From the NCBI GenBank assembly GCA_002104945.1, contig MCFH01000078.1, positions 1-64,000 of the forward strand: a stretch of DNA of 64,000 nt, given 5' to 3'. The position numbers were made by a program, and so were the translations under genes. Below the pieces are notes generated by a model. The model had not been told where the DNA came from and did not search any database. It saw nothing but the letters and a program-made list of their open reading frames with translations. The DNA is from Piromyces finnis (lineage: Eukaryota > Neocallimastigomycota > Neocallimastigomycetes > Neocallimastigales > Neocallimastigaceae). Below are positions 50,230 to 63,937 of the stretch, piece by piece (the stretch's first letter is position 1; each line of letters opens with the position of its first letter).

Positions 50230-52529
50230 ATGAATTAACATTGTATATTGTAACATTTACATTTTATTATTCCCACCATAATAATAATCAGTAACACATT
50301 ATTTATTTATTCTTTTCATTAATAATAACTATCTTTCAAAATAAGAAAAATAAAAAAAAGAATAATCATTTAAAAAATTAGCCTATACCATCAAAAAATA
50401 AAATTGGCTATTTTTTCATTATTTTTTTTTATACATACAATAGATAAAATAACACACCTAATACTATAAAAAATTAAAAGAATCGTTTAGTGAAAAATTT
50501 AAAAAATAATAATAATATGTTATAAAAAGTACAAACAAATAATTAAATAATTAATTAGGCTTGTGAAATAATTAATTCAAATCATTTAAAAAAAAAAACA
50601 AATACACAAAAATAAAATTTAAAAAATAAACATTATAATTAACACATTGTGTCTTTTAAGTAGAGTGTCCAAAAAAGGTAAAATACAGAATTTTAAAATT
50701 AAACAGAATTCTCTCTCTCTTTTTTTTAAAAGCTGTAAACTTTCTATATTAAAAAAGCGGTAAACTTTTTTATAGTTGCCGTTTATTTAAAAAAAAAGAT
50801 GAATGTTTATAAAATTTTATTGGTTGAAAGTGTGAAAAGTCTAACCATATCATTGTTACTTTTAACAGACACATACACGCTCTCTAAAGCCATTTTTATT
50901 TTTTATCTTTTAAAAAAAGTAACACAAATTAAATTGTGTAACGTATTGTTAGTAATGATTTTAAAGTTATGGAGGTTGTTGTTTGGAAGGATGAAAAGAT
51001 CAATTGATAGGTAAAATGGAACCTTTTAAAGTAGGGAAAGACTGTGTTTTTTTATTTTCTATAATTTATGGTTGAATAATAAGACACCACCATTCCTTCA
51101 AATTTGATCACACTTAAAGTCATGTGATTATAAGTATTGATAACATTAAACTATGCTTTTAAAGATTTGATAAATAATTTATATATAATAAATACAATTT
51201 ATTCTATCTCAATATATTTTGATATATATTAATATGGAAGTGGCTTTTTATTCTCCAATCAAAATCTAGATGATGCAATTATTTTATAAAAATAATCTCT
51301 TTTTTTAAATAATACTACAAAAATGATGGTTTGGTATAACAAATAAAATTCTGGAAATTAAATTGATATATTTATTATTTTATTTATAGTATTATATTTT
51401 AATATATTATGATAATATATTAAATGTAACTATTTTTATTGTCGTTCCAAACCCATTTTTTATGGTGAGTTTTTAGGAGAAGGAAAAGAATAGACTAGCC
51501 ATAGCCATGCTTCTATGAATTTTTTTTTTTTTTTCATGGTTTATCTTTTGTATACATTTTGTAATACATTCATTATCAATAGTTTTACGTTTATCAAGGA
51601 ATCTCATAATAATTTTTATTAATAATAATTATTCTATATATTTTATCTCTACTACGATGATGCTGATTAATAATTAATAGTAATTTTATTATTATTATTA
51701 TCAAATTTTTTATAATAATTCCCTCATCAAAAAAAAAAAAAAAAAAATAATTATTATATATTATATATATAGAAATTATTCAAAATTTTTTATTATTATT
51801 TGTTCATTCGGTTGTTTTATTATATTAAAAATTAAAATAAAAGGAAGAATAATAAATTAATTATATATTACAAATAAATTTTGGTATAATAAAAAATTTT
51901 TGTTTTTTTTTAAATAAAATAAAATCAAAAAAAAAAAAAAAAAGTAAAAAAAAAAATAAAATAAAAAGGGAATATAAAGAAAGAAAATAAAAATAAAATT
52001 AAAAAAAAATTAATTATTATTTATTTTAGGTAATGAATATAAAGATTTATTTTAAAATAGTTAAAAGAAAAGATGAGAATATTTTATTAAATCAAATTTG
52101 GGAGATTAAAAAAAAAAGTATTGATGACAAAATATATATTAACCAAGAATCAAATAAAATTGTAGATATGTAAAATATTATAAAACGTTTTTTTTTTTTT
52201 TTTTAGGAAAAAGAGAAAGGAAAAGAAATTGTGTGATATATAAAAAATGATATATAAAAAACGAAAAACAATAAATATAATATTGAAGGATTTATGAAGA
52301 AAAGAAAACGAAAAGAAAAAAAAAACTCATTTCAAAATAATCAATCTATTTTACGAATCTTACCATTGTTTTTTTTTTATCTTTAAAGATTTAAATTAGA
52401 AAAAGCAATAAATACAATCTCAATTACTTTTTTATTTAACAAAAAAAAAAAAGCTTTTTTATATATATATAAAAGAAAAAAAAACCATTATTAATATTTT
52501 ATTATTTTATTTTATCAAAAGATTTCAAA
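50230..52529. other. 2.3-kb gene-free stretch
   Basis: AT-rich. A 71-codon frame at 50799-51014 has a hydrophobic start but no recognisable family, and the sequence around 50650-51020 is slightly richer in G/C than its flanks, so a small unrecognised gene cannot be excluded. The final few hundred bases, with AAAAGATTTCAAAATG at the ATG, form the leader of the next gene. Confidence 0.4.
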
Positions 52530-53739
52530 ATGGTTAGACTTTCAGTTAAAGCTTTATGTTTAAGTGCTGTTGCCTTAGTTTCTGCTAAGTCACCTTTACT
52601 TGCTTGGACTAACAAGAAGTATATATTATATTACAAATAAAATTTTTTATTATTTCAATAATAATATTATAATAGGTTGAAAAATGAATTGATGATTGTG
52701 TAATCGTTATATAGTGTAAATGCTAAAAAATAATGAATTAATAATTTTATATTAAAAAAATTAATCTAGTGTCGCTGACGTCGCTTCTGCTAACTACGCC
52801 AACGCTGAAGATGCTGCTAATTTATTAGCTCCATTCTTAGAATCTTGCCCAAAATCTGTTTTAATTTTTGATCAACCAGAGGTAAATTTCAATGTATTCA
52901 GTATAAAAAACGATATAAATAAAAGTAACTATCGGGGAATATCAAACTAATTTGTAAATTATTAAAAAATAATATTTAAAAATGATTGCCAATAAAAAAA
53001 ATAGTTCAACATTGGTGAATTAAATGAAATGAGAGCTGTCAAGAGTGCTTTTGAAGCCGCTAAGTCTTCTATTCAAGTTGGTCACTTTGATACCGAAAAT
53101 GTTAACAATGTCGATACTATTGTTAACACTATCGCTGAAAAGTGCTCCAACACTATTGCTACTGAAGGTATGTATTGTTTAAATTTTTTTTTGAAACTGT
53201 TAAATTTTATTAATGGAAATGAATATTAAAAAAATAAAATAGACAAGGTTGGTGAATCTGATTCTATTGTTATCAAGAAGTTATCCGACTACCTTTCCGA
53301 ATCTCAAAGAATTGTTAAGGATTTATTAGACAAGGTTAACGACGATACTCTTGTTGTTTTCGTTTCTAACAACAACGTTAACACTCAAAAATTAGTAAGT
53401 AGTTTCGAACAAACAACTATAAAGAATAAAAAAAGTAGTGTGATAATAGTGAATAATTTTATTAAATCCAATTTTTTTTAATAATATTAGTTGGTTCAAC
53501 GTCAAGAACAACAAGCTAACAACCAAACTGTTCCAGAACAAAATGCTCAAGCCAACAACCAAACTGTTGTTGCTGTTAAGGAAGATCACATTTTCGGTAA
53601 ATACGTTTTATTCAACAAGGCTATCTTCGAAGGTATAGTTGGTATGGCTCCAATTATCTTAATTGCTTTAATTGGTGTTTCCTGGTTAATTTCTGTTCAA
53701 ACTCCAACCAGATTCATCGCTAAGAAGAAGGAAAATTAA
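52530..53739 (+). CDS. V-ATPase assembly/accessory protein, Big1/Voa1/ATP6AP1-like, 254 aa, 5 exons
   Basis: Probable ER protein that helps assemble the Vo sector of the vacuolar proton pump and, in yeast Big1, supports cell-wall glucan synthesis. Exons: 52530-52618, 52770-52881, 53005-53167, 53243-53394 and 53491-53739, all GT-AG and in frame. The signal peptide (MVRLSVKALCLSAVALVSAK) is followed by SPLLAWTNKNV, typical of the Big1 luminal start. A luminal domain of ~170 residues follows, then a Gln/Asn-rich linker (QEQQANNQTVPEQNAQANNQ) with N-glycosylation sites. One C-terminal membrane helix (GIVGMAPIILIALIGVSWLI) is followed by SVQTPTRF, as in the ATP6AP1/Voa1 membrane domain. The protein ends in KKEN, a KKxx-type ER retrieval signal. 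The luminal part is too diverged to choose between Big1 and Voa1. Confidence 0.78.
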
Positions 53740-55364
53740 TTTTTTTTTTTTTACTATTTTATAAAATTAAAGAACATAATTTAACAATAATATTAAATCA
53801 AACAATAAATAAATAAATAAATAATAATTAAGTAATAAACTTTTTTTTAAAAAAAAAAGAATAATTAAAAGAGAATAGCGATTATAATAAAAATTGTAAT
53901 AAAAAAAAAAGAAAAAAATATACAATACTATATATTTTCATTATAAATTATTTTTTATTATAATTATTTAGAAGGCAAATATAATTACTATTTAAATATC
54001 TTTTTTTTATTTTTTTTTTTTAATTTTTATTTATATATATATATATTGAAAAATAATAAAAAAAATATAAAAAAAAAAAAAGTAACGAAAGTAAACTAAT
54101 AATAATACATAAAACCCACTAATAATTATCATCATCATTATTAGTAATAATATAATAAAAAAAACTTATAGAATATTTAAAATAATTAAAAAAAAAAAAA
54201 TTTATACTTCATATATATATATATAAAATTGAGTGTTTTTTTTTTTTTTTTTTACCTAAAAAAGTATCTCGTTGTGTTGGGTTTTTCATTAAAGGAAGTG
54301 TTGTTGGGTTGGTTGGGTGGATGATAAGAAGGTATGGGATGGAAGAAAAGTAAGGGTCAATTTAAAAATATATATATATATTTTTTTGCTGTTCTTTGTT
54401 TTTAGCACAGAATATATAGGAATGTGAATTGGAGGGAGTAAGAATTTTTTTTTTTTTTTTAAAAAGTAATCATTCATTAAACATTACATATTATCAGAAA
54501 TGGTGCTTTACACCATAAAAGTCAGATATAAAAAAGGATTATAAAATTTTTTTTATATTTTTGTGTTGTCTTTTAAAAGTAGTAGCCATTATTAATATAT
54601 CTATTTATAAAGGTGAATTTTAATAAAAGAATAATACACACCCACACACCCACACACCCATCTCTACAGTCTCTTTTCTTTTCTTTATCAAAGACTAATT
54701 ATTTTGTGGAATATCTTTATTTTTTTAAAAATTTTTTAAACTTTCTTTTTTTTAAATGGATCATTTTTTGATTAAAAATTTTTTTATTAATTATTTTTAT
54801 ATTTTATTTCTTTCCTTTCTTTTTAAAAGAATTTTAAAATGAAATTATAAAAATTTAAATAATAAATCTTTAAAAAAAAAAAAAAACGAAAGAAATAAAA
54901 CAAAACAAACAAACAAAAAAAATATAAAAAAACAATAATAATAAAAAAAGGAAAAACAAAAGCATATATATTATTATATATTAATACCTTTTTAATATAT
55001 ATAGTATATAACAAATAACTTGAAATTAATATGAATTTATAAAAAATAAAAATAATTCTTTTATAAATTGTATAGTATATATAATATTATTATTACTTTA
55101 AATTTATTATTAATAAAAAATATCAAAGAAAACCCAATTAATTTAAAAAAGAATATATAAAATTGTTTAAACAACAAACCAAAAAGAGAATAAATGAAAT
55201 AAAATTAATTTGAAATTACCAAAAATAAAGTATATTTAAATATGTAAAAAAAAAAAAAAAAAAGAAAAAAGAAAAAAGGAAAAAAAGAAATATAAACTAT
55301 GACATACACAAATAATGATAATGATAAAGAAAAAAAATAGAGAACAAATTCAATAAACTAAAAT

Positions 55365-55397
<33 letters not shown>

Positions 55398-55542
55398 TAA
55401 AAAACAACTTTTTTTTTTTTTTGAAATTATAATAATTCTAATATAAAAGAGTCAATTTTTAATTATTATTATTATTATCATTAAATTTAAAGTAGTAAAT
55501 ACTCATTTTCCCCCTTTAAATTGAAAAAAAAAGAATATTTTA

Positions 55543-55582
<40 letters not shown>

Positions 55583-56237
55583 ATAAAACATTATTCAATT
55601 TTAAACAAATAATTATAATAAAGCTAAATTATCCACAATTTTCAATTTTTTTACCACAAGAAATTAAAAAAAAAAAAAAAAGTGATTTTACAATTATTAT
55701 AATTTTTTTACTTTATATATATATAAACAGTGAATAGTAATAGTAAAAAAATTATAATACTTGTAAAGCAAATTGTCATTTGATAGTAAAAAAAAAAAAA
55801 AAAAAAAATTAAATAGTATTATACCCTTTTTTTTCGATAAAAATTTAATAATAGCTCATTGGAAAAAATATTTATTATATACAATTAAAAAAATAAACGA
55901 AAAACGAAAAACAAAAATATATTTCAAAAATATTTAATATAATTTTATTATTTAACAATAAATTATACCTTTTTTTTTTTTTTCCTTCATTCTTTTAAAT
56001 AGAATAAAAAACGAAACATTTAAAATTAAGAAATTAAAAATATTAAAAAAAAAGGAAAAAAATAATATTAAGAAATTAAAAAATAATTCTATACATATAT
56101 ATATATAAATACAATACTTATTATATATTATTTTTTAAAATAAAAAATAAAAAAAAATAAAAAAAATAATAATATTCTTCTCCCCTCCCCTCTTTAGAAT
56201 ACTTTATATCTCATAGTAATATATTATACATTCGAAA
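53740..56237. other. 2.5-kb gene-free stretch upstream of the kinase
   Basis: Homopolymer-rich DNA. A G-rich patch (GGGTTGGTTGGGTGG) lies at about 54306-54320, and a CACACCC run (three copies of CCCACACA-type) at about 54640-54660. (AAT)n lies at 55369-55396 and an A run of about 33 bases at 55548-55580. A pyrimidine block CTTCTCCCCTCCCCTC at about 56178-56193 lies just upstream of the kinase ATG and may be a promoter element (inference). Confidence 0.4.
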
Positions 56238-57024
56238 ATGCCTTTATTTAAAAAGTTGAGTAAAAATCAAAGTGTAAGAAAGGATGAAAATAATATGACC
56301 GACAATATTTTACAAAATAATACCATAGAAAATGACAATATTCATACGAATGACAATACGACAACGAAAGAAAAGCTAATTATACTGAAAAATAATTCAC
56401 AGGATTTTTTGATGGAAGAACCAAAAGAGGCCAATACCTCAACAACCGATACTATTCCAAGTAATGATAATGTGGTACTACAACATTCGATAAATTGTTG
56501 TTCCCCTCAAAAAATTAGTAATGAAGATCTTCATGAAACCGATTCTACAAACCTAACTCACGGTCCCACAGCTACTGACGGAAATAAAAATACAAAAAAA
56601 ATTCATGGTACAGTAGCTTTTAATTCAAATCAGAATTTTAATAATAATGAAGAGGAGGATACGGTTGAACGTGTTCCAAGTGTACCTAAATTAAATATTG
56701 CCCATAAAAGAAATAGTATTTTTAGAAGTTTTTCGAAAATGAGAAGAAAGTCAAAATCTAGTGAAGATAAAAAATATAAATCCACTCCGTAAATTTTTTA
56801 ATAGTTTTTATAATATATATATATTTAGATTTAGATGTTTAGATATTATTTAAATTATTATAGTTATAAATAGCCTTTTTCTTTTATACCATTTTAAATA
56901 TTTTAAAAGATAAATTTCTACTTGTTATAATAACAAAAATCTTTTTTTTTTTTTTATAAATATATATAATATAATTTAAAATTTTTTTTTTTTTCATATA
57001 CTATTTTCATAAAAATATACATAC

Positions 57025-57055
<31 letters not shown>

Positions 57056-58858
57056 TATATATAATAATTAACTATGCTTATTAATTATAAAGACATTTAG
57101 AAAGTGATTCAAAATCAACAAAATCACCACTAACAAAATCAAATTCTGTCAAAACATCGGCTAAAAATTCACCTATTGAAGATGATTCCATTAAAATGAA
57201 ACGTTATAGATCAGTACCTGATACAAAAAGTCATATTAAACATAGTACAAGTTCTAAAAAAAAGAAATATGAAGGATCATTAAATATAAATACAAATAAT
57301 ATTGACCATAAACAGGGTCCAATGACCATTTCTTGTGATTTTCCTGTTAAAGAAACAAATACTATGGTTAGAGATTTTGATCCAAAAACCGGTAGAAAAA
57401 TGATTAATAATTATGTTGTTGTTAAGGAGGTTGGAAGAGGTTGTCACGGAAAAGTTAAATTGGTTTATGATAGTGATACAAATGAACAATATGTAAGTTT
57501 TTACTATTACAATTATATATATATAAACATACATATTACTTATCTATACCTATGGAATCTTTTTTTTTTTTTTTTTGTTATTACTAACCTTGTTACTAAC
57601 CTTATTATTATTATTTTTTTTTCTTTTATTTAATTTTTATTATATCTTATTATTTTTTAATTCCTATTGCATTATATTCTGTCATTTAAAATTCTTGATA
57701 TTTTTAAAAAAAAAATGGTTCGATAAATATTAAAGGCAATGAAAATTGTTAATAAGAAATTAAGACGTAGATTTTATTATAGAATGGCGTTAAGTCATCA
57801 ACACGATGCTGTAAATCCACATATGGAAAAAATTAAAAGAGAAATTGCCATATTGAAAAAATGTTCTCATCCTCATGTTGTAAGGTTAAAGGAGGTGATC
57901 GATAGTCAGGAATCCGAAAAAATATATATCAGTAAATTTTTAATTTCTATTTCATTTATTCTCTGCTTATTATTATTATTATTATTATTTTCATCAGTTT
58001 ATGCTTAGAATCATCATCATCATCATCATCATTATTAATATTATTATTATAATTATTATAATTATTACTTTTTCCTTTTTTAAAAGAAAGGAAAATATTA
58101 AAAAAAAATTAATATTGAAATGAAACCTACATCTTTTTTTTTTTTTTTTTAATTAATATAACTAACTTTAAAATATATTAATATTGCAAAAAGTCATTTA
58201 TAAATATTAATTTATTATTATTATTTTTAATAATAACAGTATTAGAATATTTAGATGGTGGTGAGGTGAAATGGCAAGTAAGTCCAGAAGAACCTAAGCC
58301 TGTCATGACACAAGATGTCGCCAGAAGAGTATTTAGAGATGTTATATCCGGTGTTGGTTATCGTAAGTTAATTTTATTAGGAAAAAAAAAGCGTAATTGA
58401 AATTAATACTATTAAGCAACAACAACAACAACAACAACAATAATAATAAAATTTTTTTTTGTATATCTTTATATTTAACTATAAATACTCTACTGTGTGT
58501 GGAATATTAGTTCATCATCAAGGTATTGTTCACAGAGATATTAAACCAGCTAATCTATTATGGACCAGTGATGGTCATGTTAAAATTAGTGATTTTGGTG
58601 TGAGTTGCTTTATGAATACGGATAATCCAAACCTTACTTCCCAAGAACGTAGAAATAATGAATTAGAATTAGCAAAAACAGCCGGTAGTCCAGCTTTTTT
58701 TGCACCAGAATTATGTGGAATAAGTAATTTTGATTTGTTATTTAGTTTATATATAACATAGTATTTTTTTTTTTTTTTTAAAAAAAATTTTTTTCATCAT
58801 TAAAAAACAAGTGTTAAATACCTCTTTTTTTTATTAATACCCTTTTAATTATATACTA

Positions 58859-58895
<37 letters not shown>

Positions 58896-61255
58896 TTTCT
58901 CTATAAAAGATGATGATGAAATATCAAATACTATTACTCAATTTGCAGCATTATTAAATAGTAGAACATCAAATAAATCTCAATCAGCTTTTCCTCATAC
59001 ATCATCCAATGTTTCTTCTTATTCAAAATTAGATGCAATATTTGCACCACGTTCAATTCATACACCATCTATTATGTCACAATTATCGGATGGTTCATTA
59101 AATAAAGTTAATAATGAATCAAAATCCATTCTTATTCAAGATGACAAATCACAAATGGAGATGAATGATACAACGATTATTAATCAAACTTTTTTTAATG
59201 ATAAATCTTCCTATTCCTCATTACTTCATCCTCCTTCTTCCGAAAATAATGATAAAACAGAAGCACTAAATATTAGTGAAAAACCAAGTACCTTATCTTT
59301 ATTAAACCCAGACCTAACTAATCTTCCTCAAAAACCAAGATCTATTAAATGGGTTCAATACCCGTCCAAAAGAAGTTTATCTCTATCGGAGGGTACTAAT
59401 ATTAATATCATCAGTAAAAGTAGTTTGGACGATAAATTAAATTTAACCAATAATATTATATTGAATAAGAGTTATTCGGTACGAAGTAATCAATCGAGCA
59501 ATTCAAATCTTCACTATTCAAGCAATGAATCCCTCAATATCAAAAGAAAAATACCCGAAAATTTTAATGGAGAACCGAGAATGGTATATTCTTCCAGTTA
59601 TAATACCATAGATAGTAATAATCGAATTCGATTTGATCATGATACCAAATCATACCTTAAAGTTCAATCCAAATCCAATTTAAGTATAACAATGGATTCG
59701 ACCAATAATAATGAAGGAGTTGATGGCAATGTAAATACCAATAATATTACTTATGCTATTAATAGTTGTACTTCACCGACCGAATATGAAAAATCCCTAC
59801 CTACAGAATCCCCATTATTTATAAGAAGAAGATGTTCCCAATCTTCTGCTAAATCTAATAAAATGTCTCGATCTCAATCCTCTCTTTCATCAAAATTTAA
59901 TGGTAATCTATTATTATTATTATTATTATTATTATTTTGGGATTATATATATATATATATATCCATTAAAGTCCATCTTACCAATAGTATATATTAGCAT
60001 TGATATCGATAGAATGGACTGTGTGGATGATACAAAAAAAAAAAAAAAAAAAAAAAAAAAACAGTAGCAATCAATGATTTATTAAAAAAAAAAAAAAAAA
60101 AAAAAACAGTAGCAATCAATGATTTATTAAAAAAAAAAAAAAGTTTTTTAATCATTTAAAAAAAGAAAAATATCATCAATAATTTATTAAACAAATTATT
60201 TAATAATATATTTTATTATATTAATCAATTATTATATTTATTATTATTATTATTTTTTTTTTAATAAAAATAAATGCTACATGCCTTTATAGATAAAAAA
60301 GGAAATGGATCAAGTAGTGCCTTACGTGCAAAAGGATCCTATTCATCCTCTATAAGTCAATTTTCTAATAATAATGATAAGAATAAAGGGGAAGAACAAA
60401 CGAATGAACCTGAACCAAAAAGACCTACTCCTAATATTGATGGTAAATTAATTGATATATGGGCTATGGGGGTTACACTTTATTGTCTTATTTTTGGTAC
60501 TGTTCCATTTACAGCGAGTACTGAATTTGAATTATTATCAGTTATTTGTCATCAAGAGTAAGTTTTCATCTCTGGAAATTTAAATGCTGTTTTAGCAAAT
60601 AAATAATTTTTTTTACATTTACCTTTATCCTTCCCCTTTTTTTTTTTTTTTATTTTATTTTATTTCATATCACGTATATATATATATATATAATCAATAT
60701 ATTCTAATGTCATTTTATTTTATTTTATTTTATTTTTTTAATTCATAACCTATATATAAAGATTGAAATTTATTGAAGATATTCCAATTAGTGATTCATT
60801 GCGAGATCTTTTAACAAAAATTTTAACAAAGGATCCAAAAAAGAGAATTAGAATGAAAGAAATAGAAGTATGTACAATACGTAGGAAATATATCTACTTT
60901 AAAATGAACACTATATTCTATTCTATTCTAAATATATGTATATCTTGAATTTTGATAATATTAAATCAAAAAAAAATTAACTCTTTATAAATCATTTATA
61001 TATATTATATTTTTATTAAAGAACCATCCATGGGTAACAGAAGATATGACTAAAGAGGAAAGAAAAGAATGGTTAGAATTTGTTAGTTTGAATGATGATC
61101 CATTAGACGTTACAGAAGATGAAGTTAAGAAGGCATTAACCTTAAGAGTATGATTATACTATTATTAATAATAATAATAATAATAATAATATATATATAT
61201 TTCAATTTGAATTAAATAATAAAATTAATAGAAGGATTAACCATAACTTTATTTT

Positions 61256-61295
<40 letters not shown>

Positions 61296-61406
61296 GGAAC
61301 GTATTAAAAAAAGTTTTAGTAAATTTACTCATTCATTAAATTTTATTGGTGAATTCCGTAGAAGAACAAGAAGTATGCCATCTGTAAAAGGTTTGTATTT
61401 CAAAAT

Positions 61407-61440
<34 letters not shown>

Positions 61441-62224
61441 ATAATAATAATAATAATAATAAATATCATTAATAAATTTGTATATTTGTATACTATTTTA
61501 TTTAAATATCTTTATAATTTTAATAAAAATAATAGTAATGGATAAAGAGTTATTAAAACAAAACCAAAACCAAAACCAAAACCAAAATCAAAATCAAAAT
61601 GAAAACGATAAAAACGAAATTGCAGATTCGGCGATTCGTGAAAGTGTAGAAAGTATTCCTACGATTAGTATTGCAAATTCGAATAATAGTATTAATAATA
61701 CGACAAGTAATATGTCTATGACACTCAATCGTTATCAAATCAATCATAGTAATAAAAGTTCAAATCACGACATTTCCAGTTACCATAATTATCCTAAAGT
61801 TGATCAAGAGATTAAAATGAATCAACCGGATTCCTCTTTAAATATTAATTCACGTAGTGATTCTGATTCCGTTTCCAATAATATACATATTTTACCAGGT
61901 TTAAAACGAAGGAATACAGTAAATAATGAAATCCATGAATCTAATGTACGCTCCTCCCAAATTTATACTATACCAAAAACTTTTTTAAATAATGATATAG
62001 AAAATGTTAAAAATCCTTATCATGCTAATGAGGAAGAGGAGGAGGAGGAAGAAGAAGAAGCAGATATTAATGAAGATTCTAGTGGTGAAATCCTATATAT
62101 GTCTTTTGATAGAAAATCAAAAAGAAAAAATACCCAAATTGATTTAGATCATGATAACGATACTGACAATAACGACACTAAAAGTTCTAATCTTTCACCA
62201 AATAATGTAAATTTTGAAATTTAA
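56238..62224 (+). CDS. CaMKK/LKB1-like Ser/Thr protein kinase with large catalytic-domain insertion, 1251 aa, 11 exons
   Basis: Most like the CaMKK/Sak1/Ssp1 kinases that activate AMPK (Snf1). Exons: 56238-56788, 57093-57492, 57736-57931, 58240-58362, 58511-58723, 58910-59902, 60293-60557, 60762-60867, 61022-61147, 61297-61390 and 61536-62224. Every junction closes in frame. Residues 1-286 are disordered. The kinase starts near 287: [10 protein letters not shown] glycine loop, catalytic-pump Lys 320 in [19 protein letters not shown] (Asp 433), DFGVS (Asp 451) and [10 protein letters not shown] (482-491). A Ser/Asn-rich insertion of about 380 residues (495-875) follows, and the fold then resumes with [34 protein letters not shown] and NHPWVT. 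The C-terminal ~290 residues are basic, then carry a QN repeat and a Glu run. Family-specific features are [11 protein letters not shown] and the WAMGVTLYC motif. Whether it acts on Snf1 is inferred. Confidence 0.87.
60061..60150 (+). repeat. 45-bp tandem duplication in kinase intron
   Basis: ACAGTAGCAATCAATGATTT plus ATTA and an A run occurs at 60061 and again at 60106 within the intron 59903-60292, with a third partial trace at the right edge. It is noncoding. Confidence 0.85.
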
Positions 62225-62578
62225 AAAAAAAAAAAAAAACTAACTAAAAAGTTTAATTTTTTTTTTTTTAATATTTATAATAGTTTTATTTTTTTAATTT
62301 TTCCCTTTTTTTTTTATTTTTATTTTTTTTTTTTTAAAAAAAGTAGTATCATCATTTAGAATTTCTTTTTCTTTTTAAGTTATTTATTTTTCATCTTTTT
62401 AAAAAATATTTATTTAAAAATAGTAATTATAATTAAATTTTAAATATAAATATAATTTAATGAATATATATATATATTTTTTTTTTTTGGCTTTTTTTAA
62501 AAAAAAAGTAATAATAACAATATGAATATAATGAATAATAGCAATAATAATAGCAATAGCAATAGCAATAGCAATAGC

Positions 62579-62674
<96 letters not shown>

Positions 62675-62798
62675 TGTATATTTATTTTTATTATATTATA
62701 GATTATAAAAAAAGGTACTGACTTTTAATTTCTCTTTTTTTTTTTTTTTTTAATAAAGAGAAAAGAAATAAATATTCAGTATTAATAATATATTTTTA

Positions 62799-62840
<42 letters not shown>

Positions 62841-63147
62841 TTTTATTTTATTTTAATCATTGACATTATACTCGTCATCTCTTTATAAGTAGTCTTGATA
62901 AAAAAAAATAAAGTAAAAATAACCAAAAGCAATATTTAAAGCAGATAGAAAAAAAACATTTATAAAATGCCTTTCCTATTTTTTTTTATTAAATATATGT
63001 GGCTTACATTTACAAATATATAAATACGCCGCATTATAGTTTTAAATTTTATTTCATTTTTAATTATTTTATTTTAATTTTTTTTTTTTTTAAATCCAAT
63101 TCATTTCATTTTTTCTATAATTTTAGGAAAAAAGAATAAAATTAAAA
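62225..63147. other. Spacer between kinase and Med31, with microsatellites
   Basis: Contains (AATAGC)n merging into a pure (AAT)n run (62529-62669) and another (AAT)n run at about 62802-62837. T-run/A-run self-complementary blocks occur at about 62327-62342 and 62496-62508. The only sequence of ordinary complexity is at about 62850-63030 (CATTGACATTATACTCGTCA, then TACGCCGCATTATAG), which may belong to the Med31 promoter. Confidence 0.5.
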
Positions 63148-63937
63148 ATGATAACCAAAGAAGATAAAAATAAAGAAAGATTTCAATTGGAATTGGAATT
63201 TATTCAAATGTTATCCAATCCTTTATACCTTCATTGTAATTTTTTTTTTTTTTAAAAATTTGAAATTTATGAAATACATTGCTAAAAAAATATTTGTTTT
63301 TTTTTTTTTTTATATAAATCAAAATATATAAATAAATACACAATAATAACAACAACAATAAAAAGGGCTAGCCCAAGAAGGTTACTTTAATAAACCAGAA
63401 TTTATTAATTACCTTGAATATTTAAAATATTGGAAAAATGAAGAATATTCAAAATTTATAATGTAAAAATCTAGTTTTTTTTTTTTTTTTTAAAAAAATT
63501 ATTTATATGAATATAAATATGCATATATAGTAACAACAACAACAACAACAATAAATGTATCATTTGCTAAGTATATATATATATTATTAAACAAATGTAA
63601 TGGTTTAGGTTTCCATATTGTCTTGCTATATTAGATTTACTTCAACATAAAGAATTTCGTGATTCTTTAGCTAATAATGACTTTGCTTTAAATATACATA
63701 AAAAACAATTTAATCATGTATGTATTTTTTTTTATTCCTCAATCTCCTCCTCTTTTTACTCTTTTTTTTTTTTTTTTTAATTTATATAAAAGTTTTTTTT
63801 TCTAATTTTTTTTAAAAAAAATATATATTAATATTAATATTTTTTTTTTCAAATATAATATTTTCTATTAAAAAAAAAAAAAATAGTGGAAGTATTATAG
63901 ATATAATAAAAATCGTTCTTTAAAAATGAGTTTCTAA
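63148..63937 (+). CDS. MED31: Mediator complex subunit 31 (Med31/Soh1), 114 aa, 4 exons
   Basis: Small subunit of the middle module of Mediator, linking activators to RNA polymerase II in the nucleus. Exons: 63148-63235, 63366-63462, 63609-63717 and 63887-63937, with GT-AG junctions and matching phases. The protein shows the whole family core in order: RFQLELEFIQMLSNPLYLHW, LAQEGYFNKPEFINYLEYLK, YWKNEEYSKFIMFPYCLAIL, DLLQHKEFRD and, after a short Asn-rich turn, KKQFNHWKYYRYNKNR. It ends soon after, giving close to the minimal size for the family. A Trp replaces the Phe usual after YLH, and this residue is created across the first intron. The upstream neighbour is the kinase gene, about 900 bases away on the same strand. 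Confidence 0.95.

Noticed and set aside
50799-51014. 71-codon frame with hydrophobic stretches
   Set aside because: No family resemblance and no supporting splice structure; kept only as a remark in the spacer entry.
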